Notes: a model not told the origin generated them from the sequence alone. DNA of 64,000 nt from CALKJU01 sp046349355 (GCA_046349355.1 JAXMCM010000017.1:1-64000); one strand, 5' to 3'. Positions 9,014 through 18,791 are shown, counted from the stretch's first letter. Translations and numbers: made by a program.

Positions 9014-11139
9014 GCGAGGCCCCGCTGCGCCTCGACGGGACGACGGTCAGCCTCGTCGTCGATGCCGCCACGGCCAGCGTCCTGCACTGGGGCGCAAGGT
9101 TGCCGGACGGGATCGATCTGTCGATGCTGGCGGCGATCGCGCTGCCGTCGGTGCCGCACGCCTCGCTCGACGAGGTCATGGCGCCGACGCAGTTGCTGCC
9201 CGGGCTGGGCGGCGGCTGGCTGGGCGTGCCGGCAATCGCCGGTAGCCGGGGCGGTAGAGACTGGACGTTCGCGCCCGGTAGCTGGTCGGCGGTCGTCCGC
9301 CCGGACGGCATGACGCTGGCCGGCATCGATGCGGTGGCCGGCCTGCAGGTCGAGATCGCGCTCGACCTTGCCGACGACGTGCTCGCCGCCAGCGCCTCGG
9401 TGCGCAACGCAGGGACGGAGCCGTTCGCGCTGGACGGGCTCGCCTCGTTGCGCCTGCCGGTACCGGACAGCTGCACCGAGCTGCTGGCGACCGACGGTGT
9501 CTGGAGCGGCGAGTGGCAGGAGCGGCGGCAGACGCTGGCCGTCGGCGACTGGATTCGCGAGAGCCGGCGGGGCCGCACCTCGCACGACGCCTTCCCGGCG
9601 GTGATCCTTGGCGAACCCAGCTTCGGCGAGGACGGCGGCACGGTCTGGGGCTTCCATCTCGGCTGGAGCGGCAACCACCGGATCGGCGTGCATCGCCTCG
9701 ACGACGGACGCCGCGCCGTGCAGCTGGGCGAGCTGCTGCTGCCGGGCGAGGTCATGCTGGGGCCCGGTGAGACCTACCGCTCGCCGACGGCCTACGCGCT
9801 GCGGGCGACCGGGCTGAACGGTCTGATGCAGGCGAGCCACGCATTCGTTCGTCGGCAGGTGCTGGCCTGGCCCGGCGGGGCGATGCGGCCGCGGCCGGTG
9901 ACGCTCAACACCTGGGAAGCCAACTACTTCCGCCACGACCTCGCCCAGCTGAAGCGGCAGGCCGATGCGGCGGCGGCATTGGGCGTGGAGCGGTTCGTGC
10001 TCGACGACGGCTGGTTCGGCCGGCGCGACGACGATACCTCCAGCCTCGGCGACTGGACCGTCGACCCGCGCAAGTTTCCGGACGGGCTCGGGCCGCTGGC
10101 CGAGCATGTCCGCGGCACCGGCATGGAGTTCGGTCTCTGGGTCGAGCCCGAGATGGTCAACCCGGACAGCGAGCTGTTCCGGGCGCATCCGGAGTGGGTG
10201 CTGCAGGTGGCCGGCCGGCCGCTGCGGACCGGGCGGCACCAGCTGGTGCTCGACCTGACCCGGCCGGAAGTGTCCGGCTACCTGTTCGATGCCCTCGACG
10301 CGCTGCTGCGGCCCGATGGCATCGCCTACCTGAAGTGGGACCACAACCGCGACCTCGAGGCGGGTGGCGATGCCGCCGGGCGCCCGGTCGGCCGGCGCCA
10401 GGCGCTGGCGCACTACGCGCTGCTCGACCGGCTGCGTGCGGCGCATCCCGAGGTCGAGATCGAGACCTGCGCTTCCGGCGGCGGCCGGGCCGACTGGGGC
10501 GTGCTGCGGCGGACGCACCGGGTGTGGACCAGCGACGGCACGGACGCGCTGGAGCGCCAGGCGATCCAGCGCGGGTTCTCGCGCTGGTTCCCGCCCGAGG
10601 TGATGGGCGCGCACATCTCGGCGGTGCCGAACCACCAGACCGGACGCCGCCACGGGCTGGCGTTCCGCGCCATCGGCGCCCTGTTCGGCCATCTCGGGCT
10701 CGAGCTCGATCCGCTGCGCCTCGACGAGGCCGAGCGGGCCGAGGTCGCCGCCTGGGTGGCCCTGCACAAGCGCCTGCGGCCGCTGCTGCACGGCGGCGTG
10801 GCGTGGCGGCTGCCGGTGGCCGGCGGGCGCAGCGGGCACGGCGTCGTGTCCATGGACCGAGGGTGGGCCGTGTTCGCCGCGGTGCAGGAGCAGCGGCTGC
10901 CGACGCGGCATCCGTCGCCGCTCCGGCTGCCGGGACTGGAGCCGGGCGCCGCCTACCGGGTGCGGCTGCCGGAACCGCAGCGTCCGGCGTGGCGGCTGCC
11001 AACGCCGGCACAACAGGCGCTGGCCGGCGAGGGCGTCGTCCTCGCCGGGGCGGTGCTGGCGGACATTGGGCTGATGCTGCCCGAGCTGCTGCCGGAGACG
11101 GCAGTGCTGCTCGAGCTCGAACGGATCGGGGGAGGCTGA
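9010..11139 (+). CDS. Alpha-galactosidase, glycoside hydrolase family 36
   Basis: 709 residues. An N-terminal beta-sandwich (about 1-290) is followed by the GH36 TIM barrel and a short C-terminal domain. Catalytic residues are visible: nucleophile Asp444 in YLKWDHNR and acid/base Asp509 in WTSDGTDALERQ; the substrate-pocket motif ETCASGGGRADWG lies between them. Removes terminal alpha-galactosyl units from raffinose-type sugars, galactinol or melibiose. No signal peptide, so it acts in the cytoplasm on imported substrate. The start overlaps the permease stop by four bases. Confidence 0.92.
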   Translation: MSEAPLRLDGTTVSLVVDAATASVLHWGARLPDGIDLSMLAAIALPSVPHASLDEVMAPTQLLPGLGGGWLGVPAIAGSRGGRDWTFAPGSWSAVVRPDGMTLAGIDAVAGLQVEIALDLADDVLAASASVRNAGTEPFALDGLASLRLPVPDSCTELLATDGVWSGEWQERRQTLAVGDWIRESRRGRTSHDAFPAVILGEPSFGEDGGTVWGFHLGWSGNHRIGVHRLDDGRRAVQLGELLLPGEVMLGPGETYRSPTAYALRATGLNGLMQASHAFVRRQVLAWPGGAMRPRPVTLNTWEANYFRHDLAQLKRQADAAAALGVERFVLDDGWFGRRDDDTSSLGDWTVDPRKFPDGLGPLAEHVRGTGMEFGLWVEPEMVNPDSELFRAHPEWVLQVAGRPLRTGRHQLVLDLTRPEVSGYLFDALDALLRPDGIAYLKWDHNRDLEAGGDAAGRPVGRRQALAHYALLDRLRAAHPEVEIETCASGGGRADWGVLRRTHRVWTSDGTDALERQAIQRGFSRWFPPEVMGAHISAVPNHQTGRRHGLAFRAIGALFGHLGLELDPLRLDEAERAEVAAWVALHKRLRPLLHGGVAWRLPVAGGRSGHGVVSMDRGWAVFAAVQEQRLPTRHPSPLRLPGLEPGAAYRVRLPEPQRPAWRLPTPAQQALAGEGVVLAGAVLADIGLMLPELLPETAVLLELERIGGG

Positions 11140-11143
11140 CCGG

Positions 11144-12241
<1,098 letters not shown>

Positions 12242-12250
12242 GGACCCTGC

Positions 12251-14197
12251 ATGCTCGGCGTCTGCTACTATCCCGAACAGTGGCCCGAGGCGTGGTGGGA
12301 GGACGACGCCCGGCGGATGCGCGAGGTCGGCATCGCCTGGGTCCGCGTCGCCGAGTTCGCCTGGAGCAAGCTGGAGCCGGCGCGCGGCCGCTTCACCGGC
12401 GACTGGCTCGACCGTGCCCTCGACCTCCTGGGCCGCCACGGCCTGAAGGTGGTGATGTCGACGCCGACGGCGACGCCGCCGAAGTGGCTGGTCGACGAGC
12501 GTCCCGACATTCTCGCCTGGGACGCCAACGAGCGGCCGCGCCGGTTCGGCTCGCGCCGCCATTACTGCTTCAGCTCGAAGGCCTGGACCGAGGAGACGGC
12601 GCGCATCTGCGAGCTGGTGGCCGCGCGCTGGGGGCGGCACGAGGCGGTGCAGGCCTGGCAGCTCGACAACGAGTTCGGCTGCCACGACACCGTGCTGTCC
12701 TATTCGCCGGACGCGAGGGCGGCGTTCCGGGTCTGGCTGGAGCGGCGCTACGGCAGCGTCGACGCGCTCAACGAGGCGTGGGGCAACGCCTTCTGGGCCA
12801 TGGAGTACGGCGCGTTCGCCGAGATCGATCCGCCGAACCTGACCGTGACCGAGGCCAGCCCGATCCACCGGCTCGACTGGCGGCGGTTCTCGTCGGACCA
12901 GGTGGTCGCCTACACGCGGCTGCAGACGGCGATCGTGCGGCGGCATTCGCCGGGTCGGCCGATCAGCCACAACTTCATGGGCGTGTTCACCGAGTTCGCG
13001 CACGCGCCGGTGGCGGCCGAGCTCGATTTCATCACCTGGGACAGCTACCCGCTGGGCTTCACCGACCAGCGCATGCCCTGGCTGACCGCCGACGAGCGCC
13101 GCGCCTACGCCCGCACCGGGCACCCTGACATCTCGTCGTTCCACCACGACCTCTATCGCGGGATCGCGCAGGGCGGGCGCTGGTGGGTGATGGAGCAGCA
13201 GCCGGGGCCGGTGAACTGGGCGGCGCACAACACGGCACCGCTGCCGGGCATGGTCCGGCTTTGGACGCTGGAGGCGCTGGCGCACGGTGCGGAGGTCGTC
13301 TCCTATTTCCGCTGGCGGCAGGCGCCGTCGGCCCAGGAACAGAACCATGCCGGGCTGAACCGGCCGGACCGGGTGCTCGACCAGGGCGGCATCGAGGCGG
13401 CAGCGGTGGCGGCCGAGCTGCCCGACCTGCACCTCGAGGCGCATGGCAGCCTGCGCGCACCGGTGGCGCTGGTGTTCGACGAGCAGGCGCACTGGGCGCT
13501 GACGATCCAGCCGCAGGGCGCCGGCTTCGACTACTTCTCGCTGGTCTTCGCCTTCTACTCGGCGCTGCGCCGGCGCGGGCTGGACGTCGACATCCGGCGG
13601 CCGGACCAGCCGCTCGACGGTTACCGGCTGGTGGTCGTGCCGACCCTGCCGATCCTCGACGAGGGGTTCGTCGAGCGCGTCGCGCGCTCCGGCGCGGTGA
13701 GCCTGTTCGGACCGCGCAGCGGCTCGCGGACGGCGGCGCATGCGATCCCGCGCGACCTCGGGCCCGGTGCCCTCCAGGCCCTCCTGCCGATCAAGGTCGC
13801 GCGGGTCGAGGGACTTCCGCCCGCCGTCGAGGATCGCATCGTCTGGGGCAACCGCACCTACACCGGCAGGGTCTGGCGCGAGCGGATCGAGACCGCGCTG
13901 AAGCCGCTGGCGGTCTACGACGACGGCGAGGGGGCGCTCTACGCGCACGGACGGGCCCATTACCTGGGCGCCTGGCCGGATCCGACGATGGCCGACGACC
14001 TGGTCGAGCACCTGCTGGAGAAGGCCGAGGTGCCGGCGACGGTGCTGCCGCCCCATCTCCGGCTGCGCCGGCGCGGCGGGCTGACCTTCGCCTTCAACTA
14101 CGGCGACGCGGCCACCCCTGTGCCGCTGCCGCCGGGCTCGACCCTGCTGCTCGGGGAGGCGGCGGTCCCGCCGCGCGGGGTCACCGTCTGGCGCTGA
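12251..14197 (+). CDS. Beta-galactosidase, glycoside hydrolase family 42
   Basis: 648 residues with the GH42 three-domain layout: catalytic barrel from the start (LGVCYYPEQWPE), trimerisation domain and C-terminal beta domain. Acid/base Glu141 is in QLDNEFGCH and nucleophile Glu315 in WVMEQQPG. Many GH42 enzymes bind zinc through a four-cysteine cluster; I do not see a full cluster here. No signal peptide, so cytoplasmic. Together with the GH36 gene it would strip both alpha- and beta-linked galactose from imported oligosaccharides. Confidence 0.93.
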   Translation: MLGVCYYPEQWPEAWWEDDARRMREVGIAWVRVAEFAWSKLEPARGRFTGDWLDRALDLLGRHGLKVVMSTPTATPPKWLVDERPDILAWDANERPRRFGSRRHYCFSSKAWTEETARICELVAARWGRHEAVQAWQLDNEFGCHDTVLSYSPDARAAFRVWLERRYGSVDALNEAWGNAFWAMEYGAFAEIDPPNLTVTEASPIHRLDWRRFSSDQVVAYTRLQTAIVRRHSPGRPISHNFMGVFTEFAHAPVAAELDFITWDSYPLGFTDQRMPWLTADERRAYARTGHPDISSFHHDLYRGIAQGGRWWVMEQQPGPVNWAAHNTAPLPGMVRLWTLEALAHGAEVVSYFRWRQAPSAQEQNHAGLNRPDRVLDQGGIEAAAVAAELPDLHLEAHGSLRAPVALVFDEQAHWALTIQPQGAGFDYFSLVFAFYSALRRRGLDVDIRRPDQPLDGYRLVVVPTLPILDEGFVERVARSGAVSLFGPRSGSRTAAHAIPRDLGPGALQALLPIKVARVEGLPPAVEDRIVWGNRTYTGRVWRERIETALKPLAVYDDGEGALYAHGRAHYLGAWPDPTMADDLVEHLLEKAEVPATVLPPHLRLRRRGGLTFAFNYGDAATPVPLPPGSTLLLGEAAVPPRGVTVWR

Positions 14198-14217
14198 CCG
14201 GTTGCCGCTCACGGTCG

Positions 14218-14249
14218 CCGGTCCATATGCCGTTCCCGGTAAGGACCGG
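14218..14249 (+). other. Weak hairpin between GH42 and DUF1194 genes
   Basis: CCGGTCC at 14218-14224 pairs with GGACCGG at 14243-14249 over an 18-base loop. No U-tract, so it may be an intercistronic structure rather than a terminator. Confidence 0.3.
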
Positions 14250-14267
14250 CAGGCTGGGCAGGCGGCG

Positions 14268-15050
14268 ATGCGGACTTGGCTGCGGGCGGTACTGGTGGCG
14301 GGAGCGGCGGCGGCCTGGGGCGAGGCCAGGGCCGAGGTGGCCGTCGACCTCGAGCTCGTCCTGGCGGTCGACGTCTCGGGCTCGATGGATCCCGAGGAGC
14401 ACGAGATCCAGCGGTCCGGCTACGTCGCCGCCCTGACCCATCCCGACGTGGTCGGCGCCATCCGCAGCGGGTCCTATGGGCGCGTCGCCATCGCCTATGT
14501 CGAGTGGGCCGGACCGTTCTCGCAGGCGCTGACGGTGCCCTGGCGGATGGTCGAGGACCAGGCCAGCGCCGAGGCGCTGGCGGCCGAGCTCGCCGGCGCG
14601 CCCTATGCCCGCATCCGCGGCACCTCGATCTCCGGTGGCCTGATGTTCGCCGCCGGCCTGTTCGACGGCAACGGCTACGAGGGGTTCCGGCGGGTCATCG
14701 ACGTCTCGGGCGACGGGCCCAACAACATGGGAGCACCGGTCGTCCCCAGCCGCGACGCCGTGGTCGAGCGGGGCATCGTCATCAACGGGCTGCCGATCCT
14801 CGTCCGCCCATCCGGCGGCTTCGGTACCATCCCGGAACTCGACATCTACTACGAGGACTGCGTCATCGGCGGGCCAGGCGCCTTCGTGCTGCCGGTGCGC
14901 AATCTCGCCGACATCACCGAATCGATCCGCCGCAAGCTCGTGCTCGAGATCGCCGGGCCGGAGCCGACCGTGACCCTGGCCGCGACCCGCGCGCCGCGGA
15001 TCGACTGCATGATCGGCGAGCAGCAGCGGCGGACGTGGATGGACCGCTGA
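14268..15050 (+). CDS. DUF1194 domain protein (secreted von Willebrand A-like)
   Basis: 260 residues. An N-terminal signal peptide (about residues 1-22, MRTWLRAVLVAGAAAAW...) precedes a VWA-type fold with the metal-site motif AVDVSGSMD at residues 33-41 and the DUF1194 hallmarks AYVEWAG, GTSISGGLMFA, VIDVSGDGPNN. These proteins are common in alphaproteobacteria and their function is unknown; VWA domains usually mediate Mg-dependent protein binding. The ATG at 14268 is preferred over an upstream ATG at 14227 because it puts the signal peptide at the N-terminus. Confidence 0.85.
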   Translation: MRTWLRAVLVAGAAAAWGEARAEVAVDLELVLAVDVSGSMDPEEHEIQRSGYVAALTHPDVVGAIRSGSYGRVAIAYVEWAGPFSQALTVPWRMVEDQASAEALAAELAGAPYARIRGTSISGGLMFAAGLFDGNGYEGFRRVIDVSGDGPNNMGAPVVPSRDAVVERGIVINGLPILVRPSGGFGTIPELDIYYEDCVIGGPGAFVLPVRNLADITESIRRKLVLEIAGPEPTVTLAATRAPRIDCMIGEQQRRTWMDR

Positions 15051-15062
15051 GGCTCCTAGCGC

Positions 15063-15482
15063 CTAGTGGACCCAGCTGCCGCCGCGGCGGCTCGGCCGGC
15101 GCGGCCGCGGCCTGGCGGCGGGAATGGGGCTGGCGAGCTGGATCAGCTCGTGGTCGGCCGGAGCCGCCGTCTGCTTCAGGCGCACCGGGCGCTCGGCCAC
15201 CAGACGCCGCAGGTTGCTGATGGCGGCGCGGCGCTCGCGCTGGATGGAGCGGCCGTAACGATCGAGCGCGCGCAGGGCGGCCTCGTCGCCCCGCCGCGCG
15301 GTCAGGGTCGCCTCGACCCGGCGCAGTTTCACGCTGGCCACGACGATGCGCTCGATCAGCACGAGCTCGAGCATGTCGACCGGACGCAGCCGCGCCTTCA
15401 GCGCCTTGCGCAGGGCATCGGCCCGGGCGCGCTCGGCTTCCGTGAGCTGAGCCATCACCGGCGAGCGGTAATCGGTGTCCAT
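15063..15482 (-). CDS. Small charged conserved-type hypothetical protein
   Basis: 139 residues, rich in Arg, Ala and Leu and predicted mostly helical (ADALRKALKARLRPVDMLEL, with RSIQRERRAAISNLRRL further on). The Arg/Pro-rich tail is basic, which could allow nucleic-acid binding, but no named domain is recognised. The ATG at 15482 is preceded by GGAAG at eight bases and lies downstream of a good promoter, supporting that it is real. It converges on the DUF1194 gene with a 12-base gap. Confidence 0.6.
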   Translation of the reverse strand: MDTDYRSPVMAQLTEAERARADALRKALKARLRPVDMLELVLIERIVVASVKLRRVEATLTARRGDEAALRALDRYGRSIQRERRAAISNLRRLVAERPVRLKQTAAPADHELIQLASPIPAARPRPRRPSRRGGSWVH

Positions 15483-15513
15483 GTTCAACTTCCGGTAGGA
15501 AGCAACAGCGCGA

Positions 15514-15542
15514 TCATCACGCGGACCGCGTATCCGTGTCAA
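15514..15542 (-). promoter_or_regulatory. Sigma70-type promoter for the 15482 gene
   Basis: On the minus strand TTGACA (15542-15537), a 17-base spacer and TGATGA (15519-15514). The -35 is perfect and the -10 matches three of six. Transcription would begin about 25 bases before the ATG. Confidence 0.5.
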
Positions 15543-15560
15543 ATGACAGGATGTCCATCA

Positions 15561-15593
15561 ACAAAAGAACGGCCGCCCGATCACGGGCGGCCG
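15561..15593 (-). terminator. Leftward intrinsic terminator without an obvious upstream gene
   Basis: Perfect ten-base stem: CGGCCGCCCG at 15570-15579 and CGGGCGGCCG at 15584-15593 with loop ATCA. On the minus strand it is followed by TTCTTTTGT (15569-15561), a good U-tract. No minus-strand gene lies within 1 kb upstream. The gap to its right, 15594-15715, holds an AT-rich patch (15610-15640) and a TAGAAT -10-like element at 15681-15686 on the plus strand. Confidence 0.7.
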
Positions 15594-15715
15594 AAGCTAG
15601 GGTGTCGCTATGAAAAGATTGCCTAATACAAAATGAAGCCGAAGGCGAGCGGATTCTCGCGGCAAGCGCCGACGGGGCGCTAGAATGGTCGGGCCCGGAA
15701 GCGGAGTTGCCGGTC

Positions 15716-16732
15716 ATGTCGCATGCGCACCACCATCACGACCACGCCGACGTCGACGGCGGACGACACGGGCTGGTCGGCCTCGTCGATGGCATGGAGC
15801 GGGCGGCCAGGGCCTGGCTGCTCGGCCTCGACGACCGGCAGCAGCGGCAGGTGCTGTGGCCGTTCCGCGATCCGGAGCGCGGCGACTGGCACTATGCGCC
15901 GCGGCCACGCAACGGGCTGGCATTGCGCGGGATGGACCGACTGCAGCAACAGGCGGCGATCGCCTTGCTCGAAAGCGCCCTGAGCCGGCGCGGTGCGGCG
16001 AAGGCACGGGCGATCATGGCGCTCGAGGAGATCCTGCTCGAGCTCGAGCGCGGCAGCGGACCGCTCCGCGATCCGCTCAACTATGCCTTCACCCTGTTCG
16101 GCCGGCCCGGCGCCTATCCATGGGGCTGGCGGGTGGAGGGCCACCACCTGATCGTCAACGTCACCGTTGCCGGTCCCGAGGCGGCGACGATCACGCCGAC
16201 ATTCTGGGGCACCAATCCGGCGCGGATCCCGATCGGCCCGCAGGCCGGCGAGCGGGTGATGGCCAACGAGTACCATTGGGGCCTCGAGCTGGCGCAAGGC
16301 CTGAGCGGCGCGCAGCGCGCGGTGGCGGTCGAAGGCGACCGCTCGGTCGGCAACGTGATCACCGAGCGCGGCCAGGCTCGCCGGCTGGTGGTGCCGACCG
16401 GGCTGCCGTTCGGCGCACTGCAGGCGGGACAGCAGGACCTGGTGATGCGGCTGGTCGGCGAATATGTCGGCAACGCCGCCGACGCGTTGGGGCTGCCCTA
16501 TCTCGAGCGCGTCCGCCGCGACGGTCTCGACGCGCTGCGCCTCGCCTGGGCTGGCGGGATGGCCGAGGGCCAGGCCTTCTACTACCGCATCCACGCGCCG
16601 CGGCTGCTCATCGAGTTCGACTGCACCCAGAACGACGCCAACCACATCCACTCGCTGTGGCGCGATCCGACGAGCGACTGGGGCCGGGACATCCTGGGGG
16701 AGCACTACCTGCACGACCACGACGACGACTGA
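15716..16732 (+). CDS. DUF3500 domain protein with His-rich ends
   Basis: 338 residues of the DUF3500 family (function unknown). The conserved core shows LNYAFTLFGRPG, WGWRVEGHH, TPTFWGTNPA, YYRIHAPRLLIEFDCTQND and HIHSLWRDP. Both termini are metal-ligand rich: MSHAHHHHDHAD at the start and HYLHDHDDD at the end, suggesting binding of Zn, Ni or Cu (inference). No signal peptide is evident. ATG 15716 has GGAG ten bases upstream; a TTG at 15707 is too close to that site. Stands alone on the plus strand between opposing genes. Confidence 0.85.
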   Translation: MSHAHHHHDHADVDGGRHGLVGLVDGMERAARAWLLGLDDRQQRQVLWPFRDPERGDWHYAPRPRNGLALRGMDRLQQQAAIALLESALSRRGAAKARAIMALEEILLELERGSGPLRDPLNYAFTLFGRPGAYPWGWRVEGHHLIVNVTVAGPEAATITPTFWGTNPARIPIGPQAGERVMANEYHWGLELAQGLSGAQRAVAVEGDRSVGNVITERGQARRLVVPTGLPFGALQAGQQDLVMRLVGEYVGNAADALGLPYLERVRRDGLDALRLAWAGGMAEGQAFYYRIHAPRLLIEFDCTQNDANHIHSLWRDPTSDWGRDILGEHYLHDHDDD

Positions 16733-16751
16733 CGCCGGTCTCGCCGGCGTC
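16731..16751 (+). terminator. Hairpin at end of DUF3500 gene
   Basis: GACGCCGG (16731-16738) pairs with CCGGCGTC (16744-16751) around TCTCG, beginning inside the stop codon. No U-tract follows, so it is a weak or Rho-assisted terminator at best. Confidence 0.4.
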
Positions 16752-16822
16752 CGACGCGCCGCGACCATGACGGGAGGCCCGACGGTCGCGACGGGCGGGA
16801 CCTCGCGGCCCCGCCCGGGGTC

Positions 16823-17119
16823 TCACTTCAGGTGCTGGGCGAGATACTTGTTCATCTCGAACATGGTCACCTTCTTCTTGCCGAACAGCGGCTCGAGCTT
16901 GGCGTCGGCGAGGATCTCGCGCTTGTTCTCGGGGTTCTGCAGGTTGTGGGACTTGATGTATTCCCAGATCTTGCTGACCGCCTGGCCGCGCGCGACCGGG
17001 CCGGCGCCGATCACGGCCGCGAGCTCCTTCGACGGCTGCAGCGGCTTCTGCAGGGCATTGGTGCTGCTGGCGCCCGCCTTCTTGGTCGCGGTCTTGCCGG
17101 CGGAAGTCTTGGTCGGCAT
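16823..17119 (-). CDS. SWIB/MDM2 domain protein
   Basis: 98 residues. A Lys/Ala/Ser-rich basic tail (about 1-30) is followed by a complete SWIB domain: LAAVIGAGPVARGQAVSKIW, EYIKSHNLQNPENKREI, and LEPLFGKKKVTMFEMNKYL with the end AQHLK. SWIB domains are best known from eukaryotic SWI/SNF complexes, and stand-alone or topoisomerase-fused copies occur in Chlamydiae and many Proteobacteria. The basic tail suggests a DNA-associated role (inference). ATG 17119 is preceded by GGAG at about seven bases. Confidence 0.9.
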   Translation of the reverse strand: MPTKTSAGKTATKKAGASSTNALQKPLQPSKELAAVIGAGPVARGQAVSKIWEYIKSHNLQNPENKREILADAKLEPLFGKKKVTMFEMNKYLAQHLK

Positions 17120-17257
17120 CGGGTAGCTCCACGCAGTTTGGAGGCGCGCTGGCCGCGCAACGCTGCTCTCATGGCAGAGCGGCACGGTCGGCCACAACGT
17201 CAACGTGGAGGTGGACCCCGCATTCCGCAACGGGCTGTTGCCGTTCCGACAACGTAA

Positions 17258-17295
17258 GGGCGGCGGGGCACGGCCGCCGCCGCACCCCGCCGCCC
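17258..17295 (-). terminator. Hairpin terminator of the RTX gene
   Basis: Perfect 11-base stem GGGCGGCGGGG (17258-17268) with CCCCGCCGCCC (17285-17295), 13 bases past the RTX stop in the leftward direction. TTACGTTGT follows on the minus strand, a poor U-tract. Confidence 0.55.
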
Positions 17296-17308
17296 AACCC
17301 TCGGCCGC

Positions 17309-18730
17309 TCAGAGGACGAAGTCGCCGGCGGTGATGGTCTTGTGGCCGAGCAGCAGGAGCTCGAGGTCGGCGCCGCCGGCGCCGTCGTTGTTGACCTCGA
17401 TCACCGTGTCGGCGCCATCCTGGTAGACGCGGACCTGGCCCTCCTTGGTGAAGCCGTCGTTGCCGATGAAGGTGAAGGCCTGGGCCCCCGAGGTGTGCAG
17501 CCTGGCGTCGATGAACGACAGGTCGATCTCGTCCGTGCCGTGGACGAAGCCCTTGATGGTGTCGCGATGCGCCTGGCCGGGCTCGCTCTCCACCGTGAAG
17601 TAGAAGACGAAGCTGTCGGCACCGTCGCCACCGTCCATGACGTCGGCACCGCTTCCGCCGACGATGACGTCCGACCCGCCGCGTCCGGCGATGCTGTCGT
17701 CGCCAGCGCCGCCATTCAGCTGATTGGCGCCGCCCGAGCCCTTGAGCTGGTCGTCGTGGTCCGAGCCGGTGACGCTCTCGAAGCGGGCGATGTGGTCGCC
17801 CTGGGCATCGCCGCCGCTGGCCGTGCCGGCGCCGAGGTCGACCGTCACCGCCGCCGCGGAGTAGCTGTAGCTGACGATGTCCTTGCCGGTGCCGCCGTCG
17901 AGGCTGTCCTGGCCGGCACCGCCCTTGATCCAGTCGTTGCCGTCACGGCCGGCGATGGTGTTGCCGAAGAGCGAGCCCAGCAGGTAGTCGTCGTGGTCGC
18001 TGCCGAAGAGGTTCTCGATCGAGCCCAGCCGGTCGCCCGCGGCGGTGCCGCTGTAGCCGAGGCCGGTGTCGAGGTAGACCGAGACGCCTTCGCCGCTGGC
18101 GATGTAGGACGCGGTGTCGTTGCCGGCACTGCCTTCGAGCGAGTCCGCGCCGTTTCCGCCGACCAAGTAGTCGTCGCCGAGGCCGCCGTAGATGTCGTCC
18201 TTTCCGTCACCACCGAACACATTGTCGTTGCCGTTGAGCGCCTCCAGCCGGTTGGCGCCGGAGGTGCCGACGAGGACGTCGCTCTCGATGGTCCCGATCG
18301 CGGCCTCGAAGCCCGACAGGACGTGCCCGGTGGGGCCGACGCCGCCGAGCTCGATGCGCACCGGTCCGTCCCAATAGCTGTAGTCGATGGTGTCGTAGCC
18401 GGTGCCGCCATAGGCCTTGCTGATACCCTCCATGACCACGACGGTGTCGTTGCCGCTGCCGCCATAGAGCGTGTTGTCGCCGGCATCGCCGTTGAGGAAG
18501 TCGTCGCCGGCTTCGCCCAGGAGGACATCGTTGCCGTTGCCACCGAAGATGGCGTCGCCGTCGTCACCGCCGTAGGCCGTGTCGTTGCCGCCGTCCGCGA
18601 AGATGACGTCGTAGCCGCCGAAGCCGTAGATCGTGTGCGACAGGTCGGTGTCGTTGACCGGCCCGGTCTGCGAGGCGTTGTTGTCGTTGCCGTTGGTTCC
18701 GAGCGCCAGGGCACCGATGAAGGTCGTCAT
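17309..18730 (-). CDS. RTX calcium-binding repeat protein (type I secreted)
   Basis: 473 residues with at least three blocks of GGxGxDxxx nonapeptides (FGGYDVIFADGGNDTAYGG, FGGNGNDVLLGEAGDDFL, GGLGDDYLVGGNGADSLEG, GGAGDDSIAGRGGSDVIVGG). A serralysin-type C-terminal domain follows (DTIKGFVHGTDEIDLS, AFTFIGNDGF), ending in ITAGDFVL, a typical uncleaved type I secretion signal. No protease or other catalytic domain precedes the repeats. Ca2+ binding outside the cell would fold the repeats. No ABC exporter or membrane fusion gene lies nearby. The translation start lies beside a long inverted repeat. Confidence 0.9.
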   Translation of the reverse strand: MTTFIGALALGTNGNDNNASQTGPVNDTDLSHTIYGFGGYDVIFADGGNDTAYGGDDGDAIFGGNGNDVLLGEAGDDFLNGDAGDNTLYGGSGNDTVVVMEGISKAYGGTGYDTIDYSYWDGPVRIELGGVGPTGHVLSGFEAAIGTIESDVLVGTSGANRLEALNGNDNVFGGDGKDDIYGGLGDDYLVGGNGADSLEGSAGNDTASYIASGEGVSVYLDTGLGYSGTAAGDRLGSIENLFGSDHDDYLLGSLFGNTIAGRDGNDWIKGGAGQDSLDGGTGKDIVSYSYSAAAVTVDLGAGTASGGDAQGDHIARFESVTGSDHDDQLKGSGGANQLNGGAGDDSIAGRGGSDVIVGGSGADVMDGGDGADSFVFYFTVESEPGQAHRDTIKGFVHGTDEIDLSFIDARLHTSGAQAFTFIGNDGFTKEGQVRVYQDGADTVIEVNNDGAGGADLELLLLGHKTITAGDFVL

Positions 18731-18737
18731 GGACGTT

Positions 18738-18791
18738 GTCCGAGCTTCGTGGCGAGGGCCCATGCCCGTCGCGCTGGTCCGAAGCTCGGAC
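18738..18791 (-). promoter_or_regulatory. Long inverted repeat in the RTX gene leader
   Basis: Arms GTCCGAGCTTCG (18738-18749) and CGAAGCTCGGAC (18780-18791) are perfectly complementary over 12 bases and separated by 30 bases that contain a smaller GGGC/GCCC dyad. The proximal arm ends seven bases before the RTX ATG, where a ribosome-binding site would be, and no standard one is visible. It could be an operator or an RNA structure controlling translation. Confidence 0.55.

Noticed and set aside
17309..18730. Repeat array as a possible CRISPR or satellite
   Set aside because: The near-repeats have a nine-codon period encoding GGxGxDxxx, so they are protein repeats, not DNA spacers.
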